From positions 1-5,011 of the forward strand of contig CAPHZB010000080.1 of assembly GCA_948629335.1 (NCBI GenBank): 5,011 nt of DNA, written 5' to 3'. Both the position numbers and the translations under genes were made by a program. Shown here one piece after another: positions 1 to 4,827 of the stretch. Below the pieces are notes generated by a model, which saw only the letters and a program-made list of their open reading frames with translations, did no database searches and was not told the origin of the DNA. Source of the DNA: an uncultured Bacilli bacterium (GTDB taxonomy: Bacteria > Bacillota_I > Bacilli_A > RF39 > UBA660). Position 1 is the stretch's first letter, and each line of letters opens with the position of its first letter.

Positions 1-2
1 AA

Positions 3-29
3 CAAAAAATAAGTGAAAAATCACTTATT
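3..29 (-). terminator. Rho-independent terminator after the 267-residue gene
   Basis: A perfect 9-bp inverted repeat (AATAAGTGA at 8-16, TCACTTATT at 21-29) encloses a 4-base A/T loop. Read on the minus strand it is followed by a run of six T (4-9), the pattern of an intrinsic terminator. It begins about 50 bases after the stop codon of the minus-strand gene at 80-883, so it most simply ends that transcript. The stem is AT-rich and therefore weak. On the plus strand the following T-run is interrupted, so a bidirectional role is less likely. Confidence 0.7.
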
Positions 30-79
30 CTTTGGCATGGCTGTAAATACTAACTATCTTATACACTAAATTTTCTGTT

Positions 80-883
80 TTATTTTAGAATAAGGAAGAT
101 AACGAGTAGAACAATTGCTATAAGAATACCAATAATAACATATTTTATTTTTCTTTTTGTACTCATGGTAAAATTAGTACTATCATATAAACCTTCAAAA
201 TCTTTACTATCAATATCTAAACTCGATGTATAGAAGGAATTATCAATCTTTCTTTCTTCATTATCTCTTTTCTTTTTTTCATCAATTTTTTTTGCTTCCT
301 CTAGTAAAGAAGTAATTGTTTTATTATCTACTACTGTATTTCCTGAAGAAGCTAAATCCTCAAACATATTTAAACTAAGTTGTTCATCATTTAATTGGTT
401 TAACATAGCTGTATTTTCTAACTTTTTCACTAATTGTTCTTTATATAATTCTTCTTCTTTTCCCTGACTCTCTAGTTCCTTTTTAATTTTCAATTGTTTT
501 AATATTTTATAACTTGTATCATCAAGTGTGTGGTAGGCTGTCTCTTTTTTTGTCGTATTTAATTTTTCTAGTTCTTCCTTAATATCATAGTTTTTTGTTT
601 GCTCTAATTTTGCTTCAAATGCAGGGGTTTCCTTTTCTTGCTTTAATTTTAAAATATCTTGATATTCTCTTTGTTTCTTATAGTCTTCCCTACTTTTGAG
701 CATTTTCTTAACCTTTGTAATATCAATTTCATTCGTCTTCTCTAAAGGCGCTACAGCCTCAATATTACTATATTCTACCACATCATCAATACTATACATA
801 TCTTGATAAAGCTCTCTATTCTTTTCACTTCGCCTCGAGGTCTTATTACTCGCCTTATAATATCTTTCCATCCTACTGTTCAC
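80..883 (-). CDS. Unrecognised tail-anchored, charge-rich membrane protein (267 aa)
   Basis: I do not recognise the family. The protein has about 240 strongly hydrophilic residues rich in Lys, Glu and Asp. Long stretches (about 50-115, 127-165 and 190-212) look helical or coiled-coil. A single hydrophobic segment follows at about 248-266, preceded by the basic KRKIK and followed by one terminal Lys. There is no N-terminal signal peptide. This is the layout of a C-tail-anchored protein with its bulk in the cytoplasm. The N-terminal 30 residues are basic and aromatic (ERYYKAS, then SRRSEKNRELY), possibly a short conserved motif. The start is GTG at 883 because an AGGTGAT Shine-Dalgarno site lies 3 bases upstream; an in-frame ATG at 871 (residue 5) lacks a site at proper spacing. 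It is divergent from the ferredoxin gene and seems monocistronic, with a terminator at 3-29. Reading frame and context support a real gene; function is unknown. Confidence 0.85.
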   Translation of the reverse strand: MNSRMERYYKASNKTSRRSEKNRELYQDMYSIDDVVEYSNIEAVAPLEKTNEIDITKVKKMLKSREDYKKQREYQDILKLKQEKETPAFEAKLEQTKNYDIKEELEKLNTTKKETAYHTLDDTSYKILKQLKIKKELESQGKEEELYKEQLVKKLENTAMLNQLNDEQLSLNMFEDLASSGNTVVDNKTITSLLEEAKKIDEKKKRDNEERKIDNSFYTSSLDIDSKDFEGLYDSTNFTMSTKRKIKYVIIGILIAIVLLVIFLILK

Positions 884-886
884 ACT

Positions 887-894
887 ATCACCTT
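887..894 (-). promoter_or_regulatory. Ribosome binding site selecting the GTG start at 883
   Basis: On the minus strand AAGGTGAT precedes the GTG at 883 with 3 bases between. AGGTGAT is complementary to the AUCACCU stretch near the 16S rRNA 3' end. It therefore pairs in a register downstream of the usual GGAGG core, and the spacing is normal once aligned. This favours GTG 883 over the ATG at 871. Confidence 0.6.
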
Positions 895-900
895 ACATAA

Positions 901-911
901 ATAATATCATA
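901..911 (-). promoter_or_regulatory. Possible -10 region for the 267-residue gene
   Basis: On the minus strand two overlapping -10-like hexamers are visible: TATGAT (911 to 906) and TATTAT (906 to 901). Neither has a convincing -35 element at 16-18 bases. Either would start transcription only about 10-20 bases before the GTG at 883. The gene must have a promoter in the 884-988 gap, since the other side is occupied by a divergent gene, but the exact element is uncertain. Confidence 0.35.
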
Positions 912-939
912 TTTTTTGTCGATTTGAAACACTTTTGTC

Positions 940-968
940 TTGCGCTTAAAAACTTTTTTCCCTATAAT
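940..968 (+). promoter_or_regulatory. SigA-type promoter of the ferredoxin gene
   Basis: TTGCGC (940-945) and a perfect TATAAT (963-968) are separated by exactly 17 bases. This is the housekeeping vegetative promoter architecture, with a partial -35 (TTG plus a weak second half). Expected initiation is near 974-976. That is at the first bases of the GGAGGAG Shine-Dalgarno site (975-981), which sits 7 bases before the ATG at 989. The leader would be only about 14 nucleotides long. Confidence 0.75.
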
Positions 969-988
969 GGTAGTGGAGGAGAAAGTTT

Positions 989-1204
989 ATGAAAAAAGTA
1001 ATTGTAGATGAAAATAAGTGTATCCGTTGTGGAGCTTGCACTGCAAGTTGTCCAGAAGTATTTGCATTTACAGAGGACGATACTGTAGAAAGCTTAGAAG
1101 GAAAAAATATTTTAGATGAAATGTCTGAGGAAATAAAGGAAAGTGCCATCGATGCACTTCATGGATGTCCAGTAAATGCGATTAAAGAAGTAGAAGCGGA
1201 GTAG
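989..1204 (+). CDS. fer: Ferredoxin, single [4Fe-4S] cluster type (71 aa)
   Basis: Small acidic soluble electron carrier. The cluster motif is CIRCGACTASCP: Cys11, Cys14 and Cys17 with the distal Cys60 (in HGCPVNAI) form the expected four ligands of one [4Fe-4S] cluster. Cys21 is the residue that in two-cluster ferredoxins would serve the second cluster. Here the partner CxxCxxC is absent, so Cys21 is probably free or disulfide-bonded. The middle section (about 28-55) is Glu/Asp-rich, as in Bacillus-type Fer. Length is typical for this class (about 70-82 residues). The start ATG is set by a strong GGAGGAG site 7 bases upstream and by a consensus-like promoter. It is the only plus-strand gene of the window and appears monocistronic. 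The redox partner cannot be told from this context. Confidence 0.95.
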   Translation: MKKVIVDENKCIRCGACTASCPEVFAFTEDDTVESLEGKNILDEMSEEIKESAIDALHGCPVNAIKEVEAE

Positions 1205-1213
1205 CAAGGAAGA

Positions 1214-1239
1214 AAAAACGAGATTTAATTCTCGTTTTT
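1214..1239. terminator. Bidirectional terminator between fer and rluB
   Basis: A perfect 10-bp inverted repeat (1214-1223 with 1230-1239, core CGAGA/TCTCG) flanks a 6-base loop TTTAAT. The outer parts of the arms are A-runs and T-runs, so on either strand the GC-containing stem is followed by T residues: TTTTT on plus, TTTTTT on minus. It lies 10 bases after the ferredoxin stop codon (1202-1204). It also overlaps the end of rluB, whose TAA stop (1225-1227) sits inside the loop. One element therefore ends both convergent transcripts. Confidence 0.85.
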
Positions 1240-1950
1240 CATTGCTTCAAAATATAATTTTTTTATTTCCTTAGGAGAGAGTTTTCGGTAATCTCCCGAT
1301 TTTAAATCATCTACTCGAAGAAAGCAGAATTGGTCCCTTCTTAATTTTACAACTGTATACCCAATAGCTTCAAACATCTTTTTTACTTGGTGATTTCTTC
1401 CTTCATGAATCATAAGCTCTACTAAGGAAGTATCCGTTTTTTTATCATACTTTTTTACTCTTACTTTTGCCCTTGACGTCTTCACGCCATCAATCACGAC
1501 ACCCCGTTCTAAGGTATTTACCTGTTTTTTCCCTACAAGGCCTTTTACCTTAGCAATATAGATTTTATCAATCTCATTTTTGGGATGAGTTAATAAATTT
1601 GTTAATTCTCCATCATTTGTAAGCAGTAAAACCCCCGTTGTATCATAATCGAGTCTTCCAACAGGATAAATTCTTTTCGTTGTTGGAATTAAATCGGTTA
1701 CTGTTTTTCGTCCTAACTCATCATTTGTAGATGTAATAATTCCTCTAGGTTTATTTAATAAATAGTACTCTTTTTCTTCATTTTTTATAATATACCCTGC
1801 TACATCAATGATATCTTTTGAAGAGACTTTTACCCCCATTTCTTTTACAACTTCTCCATTTACTTTGACCATTCCCTCTTTAATTAATTCTTCTGCTTTT
1901 CTTCTTGATGTATAGCCACTATTTGCAATTAATTTTTGTAATCTTTCCAT
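1225..1950 (-). CDS. rluB: 23S rRNA pseudouridine synthase RluB (RsuA/RluB family, 241 aa)
   Basis: Converts a specific uridine of 23S rRNA to pseudouridine during large-subunit maturation. An N-terminal S4 RNA-binding domain (about residues 2-48, with RLQKLIANSGYTSRRKAE) is followed by the catalytic domain. Seen there are YYLLNKPRG (62-70), the catalytic motif GRLDYDTTGLLL-like stretch with Asp101, and the C-terminal EGRNHQVKKMFEAIG (183-197) typical of the RsuA/RluB/RluE/RluF branch. Length is normal. RluB rather than RsuA is inferred from the position next to spmB, as in B. subtilis. The start ATG has GGTGAT 5 bases upstream and its own promoter (1972-2000). The last codons (Lys-Asn-Glu-Asn) and the TAA form part of the shared terminator with the ferredoxin gene. 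Confidence 0.95.
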   Translation of the reverse strand: MERLQKLIANSGYTSRRKAEELIKEGMVKVNGEVVKEMGVKVSSKDIIDVAGYIIKNEEKEYYLLNKPRGIITSTNDELGRKTVTDLIPTTKRIYPVGRLDYDTTGVLLLTNDGELTNLLTHPKNEIDKIYIAKVKGLVGKKQVNTLERGVVIDGVKTSRAKVRVKKYDKKTDTSLVELMIHEGRNHQVKKMFEAIGYTVVKLRRDQFCFLRVDDLKSGDYRKLSPKEIKKLYFEAMKNEN

Positions 1951-1971
1951 TTTTCATCACCACTTTTATTC

Positions 1972-2000
1972 ATTATATAGAAAAAAAAGAAGAATTGCAA
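1972..2000 (-). promoter_or_regulatory. SigA-type promoter of rluB
   Basis: On the minus strand TTGCAA (2000 to 1995) and a perfect TATAAT (1977 to 1972) are separated by 17 bases, a strong match to the vegetative consensus. Initiation near 1965 gives a leader of about 15 bases containing the GGTGAT ribosome site before ATG 1950. It makes rluB independent of the sporulation operon upstream. The -35 element lies inside the inverted repeat described at 1981-2014. Confidence 0.75.
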
Positions 2001-2014
2001 TCAAATGCAGTTCT
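1981..2014 (-). terminator. Probable terminator of the dacB-spmA-spmB operon
   Basis: Inverted repeat with arms 1991-1999 and 2006-2014 and a 6-base loop. Read on the minus strand (AGAACTGCA, loop, TGCAATTCT) it has one C/A mismatch in nine pairs. It is followed by a T-rich tract including eight consecutive T (1988 to 1981). It lies about 95 bases after the stop of the last gene upstream (2109). The mismatch lowers its strength, but no better hairpin is visible in 2015-2108, which otherwise holds only AT-rich sequence without an evident signal. Confidence 0.5.
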
Positions 2015-2108
2015 AATAACCCATACTTTTTCTAAAATAAAATATAGTGCTTTTTTATTGAATGGAGTTTAAGCTGATTAAAGACAATTTAAAGTTTTTA
2101 GCCTTATA

Positions 2109-2453
2109 TCAATTATGAAGAACAATTTGATGACAGATAAGAAGTAAAATCAAAAGAATAGGAATAATCAGACATACTTGAAGAATAAGTTCCATTTCTG
2201 TAAATGCCACAGATATTATAGCAAATTTTTTTCGTAGTCCTGCGCAATCTTCTTTTAATTCTGACCGAAAAGGTTTGGCATTCTTTCTCTTTTGCTTTTC
2301 TTCTTTTTTATCACATTTTCTTATTACTATATTCTGCACTTTTTCTTTTCTCTGTCTATCTAAAGAAGCCTGACTATTCTTTTTTAATTCCTCAACTTTT
2401 TGTTTAAAAGTGACATCTTTTTTATTCATAAACACCACCACGTCACTTCCCAT
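2109..2453 (-). CDS. Small lysine-rich protein with hydrophobic C-terminus, unknown function
   Basis: Unrecognised ORF of 114 residues (106 if it starts at Met9). It begins 23 bases after the spmB stop on the same strand, so it is probably the last gene of the dacB operon. The first 75 residues are very basic (many Lys and Arg, e.g. KEEKQKRKNAK) with almost no hydrophobic core. From about 77 on, a hydrophobic region (77-84, then 89-107) looks like one or two membrane-associated helices, ending IVLHN. The start is ambiguous. ATG 2453 has no clear Shine-Dalgarno site. ATG 2429 (MNKKD) follows a GTGGTGGTG stretch resembling the GTGGTGATG before rluB. Nothing occupies this position in B. subtilis, where rluB follows spmB. 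AT-rich codon use matches the neighbours. It may be a lineage-specific spore or membrane protein, or a spurious ORF; the frame and operon position support it moderately. Confidence 0.6.
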   Translation of the reverse strand: MGSDVVVFMNKKDVTFKQKVEELKKNSQASLDRQRKEKVQNIVIRKCDKKEEKQKRKNAKPFRSELKEDCAGLRKKFAIISVAFTEMELILQVCLIIPILLILLLICHQIVLHN

Positions 2454-2476
2454 TTTAACATCTCACTTCTATTTTT

Positions 2477-3001
2477 TCAAGTTGAAAAAAAGAGGTTTGC
2501 AACAACAAATGCAGCAACAATGCCTGCTAAATCAGCTAAGAGACCTGCGAAAAGAGAATACCTTATTTTTTTTATACCAATACTTCCAAAATATAAAGTT
2601 AGGACATAAAAAGTGGTATCTGTAGAACCTTGTATAATAGACGCTAAAAGGCCAGAGAAACTATCAGGACCAAACGTTTCTAAAATTGTATTTAAAAGCG
2701 CTAAAGCGGAAGAACCTGAAATAGGACGCATAATTGAGAGTGTTAAAATTTGTGTAGGAATCTTTAAGAAAGAAAGAAGGGGATTAAGAAAGGATAAACA
2801 GAATTCTAAAAAACCACTTTTAATAAAAATATTGACACCGAATACCATGGCTAGCATAGAAGGAAACATTGTTAAAATCATAGGAAAGCTCTCTTTAGCA
2901 CCTTCTGAAAAGGAATCATACACATCTACTTTTTTTAATATTCCATAAAGAATAACTACTGCCACCATGCAAGGAATAATTAAATTTGATAAAAATTCCA
3001 T
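2477..3001 (-). CDS. spmB: Spore maturation protein B
   Basis: Multi-pass membrane protein of 174 residues, close to the usual size (about 178). With SpmA it is needed in B. subtilis for normal spore core dehydration and heat resistance; the transported molecule, if any, is not established. The family carries the nucleoside-recognition/Gate-type fold. Visible features: membrane segment 7-24; FPMILTMFPSMLAMVFG (39-55); the conserved RPISGSSAL (92-100); GSTDTTFYV (125-133) in a hydrophobic stretch; and a last membrane segment at about 149-172. Its ATG directly follows the TAA of spmA with no intervening base. A perfect AAGGAGGT site lies in the last codons of spmA, so the two are made together, probably as partners in one complex. 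A small ORF follows 23 bases after its TGA. Confidence 0.95.
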   Translation of the reverse strand: MEFLSNLIIPCMVAVVILYGILKKVDVYDSFSEGAKESFPMILTMFPSMLAMVFGVNIFIKSGFLEFCLSFLNPLLSFLKIPTQILTLSIMRPISGSSALALLNTILETFGPDSFSGLLASIIQGSTDTTFYVLTLYFGSIGIKKIRYSLFAGLLADLAGIVAAFVVANLFFST

Positions 3002-3577
3002 TTAATACCTCCTTGAGAGAAAATAATTACATAATAATCCAACCAGAGTAGATACAAGCGTTGCAATAAGGCATGGAAGAACAATAGCAGTTGGTGTAAC
3101 ACTTTTATGTAACATGCGAAGGGATAAAATGGTTGTCGGAATGATAGTTAATCCACTTGTATTTAAAACCAGAAAAGTAATCATACTTTTACTCGCTGTG
3201 TCCTTTTTATCGTTCAATTTCTGCAAAGACTGCATTGCTTTTAAGCCAAAAGGAGTTGCTGCATTTCCAAGACCAAACATATTACAAATAACATTAGAAG
3301 CAATATAACTTAACGACTCATGATTTTCTGGAATTTCTGGAAATAAATATTTTAGCACATGTGCTATTTTTTTTGATAGCCTCTTAAGTAGCCCTGCATC
3401 TTCTGCTATTTTCATAATACCCAACCAGAGGGCCATAACAGGAAATATTTTTAAAATCATCTCAAAAGCTGTATCTGCGCTAAGCAGAATTTCTTCATTT
3501 AATACTTGTAAATTTCCAGTTACCATACAAAATAGAATACCACTAATGATAAAAAATGCCCATATTTTATTTACCAT
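3002..3577 (-). CDS. spmA: Spore maturation protein A
   Basis: Membrane protein of 191 residues (family usually about 195), partner of SpmB in spore core dehydration. Hydrophobic segments lie at about 4-21, 40-58, 132-153 and 163-187. The family signature GLGNAATPFGLKAM (102-115) and NTSGLTIIPTT (139-149) are intact. The last codons Ser-Arg-Arg-Tyr contain the ribosome site for spmB. Its ATG (3577-3575) overlaps the dacB stop by 7 bases (ATGGTAA) and has no good Shine-Dalgarno site of its own. Translation is therefore probably coupled to dacB. In B. subtilis dacB-spmA-spmB is a mother-cell (SigE) operon; regulation here is inferred from that order. Confidence 0.95.
   Translation of the reverse strand: MVNKIWAFFIISGILFCMVTGNLQVLNEEILLSADTAFEMILKIFPVMALWLGIMKIAEDAGLLKRLSKKIAHVLKYLFPEIPENHESLSYIASNVICNMFGLGNAATPFGLKAMQSLQKLNDKKDTASKSMITFLVLNTSGLTIIPTTILSLRMLHKSVTPTAIVLPCLIATLVSTLVGLLCNYFLSRRY
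3007..3014 (-). promoter_or_regulatory. Consensus Shine-Dalgarno site of spmB inside spmA
   Basis: AAGGAGGT on the minus strand matches the anti-Shine-Dalgarno sequence over its full 8 bases and stands 5 bases before ATG 3001. It lies within the Arg-Arg-Tyr codons at the end of spmA. It confirms the spmB start at 3001 and is the strongest ribosome site in the window. Confidence 0.85.
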
Positions 3578-4665
3578 AGATTTTTAAACCATTCTATCAG
3601 TTTTTGGAAATTGCTTTTTTTCTGTTCACTTTCTTTTTCCCTAACATAAATATCTCGTGTGCCAATTTCTTCGTCTCCTAAAAAGATTCTTACTTTTCCA
3701 ACAATACTATCATTCTCGATAATTCTTGCCTTCTCCAGTTCAAACTTAAGTACAATTTGTTTTCTTTCTTCTTCGGTCAATGCATACTTGAATTTATCTT
3801 TTATATATAAATCATAATCCTCATAATATACTTCGTCATAAATTTGAATCGTTCCCTCTTTTAAAAGTTCATAGGAATCATATGTATTGAATCCATAATC
3901 AAATAAATCCATATGATCCTGCCAATCATTTCCATCATTTAAAGTTACAACAACTAAGTTTAAATCATCCTTACTTGCAGTTGTAATTAAAGTTCTTCTT
4001 GCTTTTTCTGTAAATCCTGTCTTCCCCCCTGTTGTATATTTATATAAATTTAGAAGTTTGTTTTTATTTGTCCATACATATGTATTTTTATTTGTTGTTA
4101 GTTTGTATTGCTTCGTTCCCATAATCGTTCGAAATGTTTCATTCTGATAAGCATATTTCATGAGTAATGCCATATCATACGCCGTAGAAAAGTTTCCCTT
4201 TTCTTGATCAAGCCCACTTGGATTGTTGAAAATGGAATTTGTCATTCCAATTTCTTTTGCTTTTTCATTCATTTTAACAACAAACTTTTCTACACTTCCT
4301 GCTGTATGATGTGCAATTGCTAAAGCTGCATCGTTCCCACTTCTTAACATAAGCCCATATAATAAATCTTTCATAGTCAGTTCTTCTCCTGATTTGATAT
4401 AAATACCTGATCCATAGGCTGTATTGATTTCTTCTCCAATCGTCACTTTATCTTCTATATTTTTATTTTCTATAGATACAATTGCTGTCATTACTTTCGA
4501 TATTGAGGCAACGCTACGCTGATTATGAATGTCTTCAGCATATAAAATTCTCCCTCCATCTAAATCCATCAAAATAGCTGAAGTAGCCGAAGTAGAAATT
4601 GCTTGAACAGAAGTTATTTTTGTTGAAAGCATAATTAAAATAAATACAAAGAATACTTTTTTCAC
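3571..4665 (-). CDS. dacB: Sporulation D-alanyl-D-alanine carboxypeptidase (PBP5* type)
   Basis: Serine DD-carboxypeptidase (peptidase S11) that removes the terminal D-Ala from peptidoglycan stem peptides outside the membrane; in spore formers DacB lowers cortex crosslinking. The 364 residues (B. subtilis DacB is slightly longer) start with a signal peptide: KK, a hydrophobic core and a likely cut after Val-Gln-Ala (20-22). All catalytic motifs are intact: SxxK = Ser54-Ile-Ser-Lys57, SxN = Ser109-Gly-Asn111, KTG = 215-217 within TGGKTGFT. A beta-rich PBP5 C-terminal domain (about 258-345) and a final amphipathic helix (about 352-364, FQKLIEWFKNLW) fit peripheral membrane attachment. The start is GTG 4665 with AGGTGAT 3 bases upstream; a later Met would lose the signal peptide. 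It heads the operon with spmA and spmB, which separates it from the similar DacA and DacF. Confidence 0.93.
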   Translation of the reverse strand: MKKVFFVFILIMLSTKITSVQAISTSATSAILMDLDGGRILYAEDIHNQRSVASISKVMTAIVSIENKNIEDKVTIGEEINTAYGSGIYIKSGEELTMKDLLYGLMLRSGNDAALAIAHHTAGSVEKFVVKMNEKAKEIGMTNSIFNNPSGLDQEKGNFSTAYDMALLMKYAYQNETFRTIMGTKQYKLTTNKNTYVWTNKNKLLNLYKYTTGGKTGFTEKARRTLITTASKDDLNLVVVTLNDGNDWQDHMDLFDYGFNTYDSYELLKEGTIQIYDEVYYEDYDLYIKDKFKYALTEEERKQIVLKFELEKARIIENDSIVGKVRIFLGDEEIGTRDIYVREKESEQKKSNFQKLIEWFKNLW

Positions 4666-4668
4666 TTT

Positions 4669-4675
4669 ATCACCT
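4669..4675 (-). promoter_or_regulatory. Ribosome binding site selecting the dacB GTG start
   Basis: AGGTGAT on the minus strand precedes GTG 4665 by 3 bases, the same sequence and spacing as before the GTG of the 267-residue gene at 883. Together with the signal peptide that follows, it fixes the dacB start. Confidence 0.65.
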
Positions 4676-4681
4676 ATTATA

Positions 4682-4709
4682 AAATTATGAAAAAAAGGAC
4701 AAATTATGT
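4682..4709 (-). promoter_or_regulatory. Possible SigE-like promoter of dacB
   Basis: On the minus strand ACATAAT (4709 to 4703) and CATAATTT (4689 to 4682) are 13 bases apart. They resemble the SigE pattern KMATATT / CATACANT (about 5 of 7 matches each). Initiation just downstream would keep the AGGTGAT site in a very short leader. In B. subtilis this operon is controlled by SigE, which makes the match plausible, but such AT-rich motifs arise easily by chance. No clean SigA -35/-10 pair is seen here. Confidence 0.3.
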
Positions 4710-4712
4710 CCT
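4690..4712 (-). terminator. Rho-independent terminator upstream of dacB
   Basis: On the minus strand AGGACA, a 5-base loop and TGTCCT (arms 4707-4712 and 4696-4701) form a perfect 6-bp hairpin followed directly by a run of seven T. It lies about 115 bases after the stop of the nuclease-like gene (4828) and 25 bases before dacB, so it most simply separates the two units. A second upstream copy of the left arm (AAGGACAAA, 4745 to 4737) can pair with the same right arm over 9 bases (see findings). Confidence 0.8.
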
Positions 4713-4827
4713 ATCTATTCTAAAATTCATTATATCTTTGTCCTTCAACATATTGTGCGCAGATACTTCTATTTCAAATGTTTAAGTTTACCATAATTTT
4801 GTTTCCATTTATGACAATAACAAGTAT

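Noticed and set aside
946..1149. Open frame on the minus strand opposite the ferredoxin gene
   Set aside because: It is antisense to a clear ferredoxin with intact cluster cysteines, has no ribosome site of note, and its Ser/Phe-rich product resembles nothing; a shadow frame.
2014..2108. Search of the gap between the small ORF and rluB for an RNA gene or gene remnant
   Set aside because: Only AT-rich sequence with stops in the frames checked and no stable GC-containing stem beyond the 1991-2014 hairpin.
2400..2625. Two overlapping plus-strand open frames opposite the spmB end and the small ORF
   Set aside because: Both are antisense to minus-strand genes, overlap each other in different frames and lack promoter or Shine-Dalgarno support.
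2613..2948. Plus-strand open frame of 111 residues opposite spmB
   Set aside because: It lies wholly within spmB, whose frame is verified by family motifs; the frame is a shadow.
3114..3308. Plus-strand open frame of 64 residues opposite spmA
   Set aside because: It is antisense to the conserved spmA signature region, with no independent signals.
4676..4681. TATAAT on the minus strand just before dacB
   Set aside because: It touches the AGGTGAT ribosome site, so a transcript starting from it would lack that site, and no fitting -35 is present. It is kept only as a chance match in AT-rich DNA.
4729..4734. TATAAT on the minus strand between the nuclease-like gene and dacB
   Set aside because: No -35 hexamer at 16-18 bases, and a transcript from it would meet the 4690-4712 terminator within about 30 bases.
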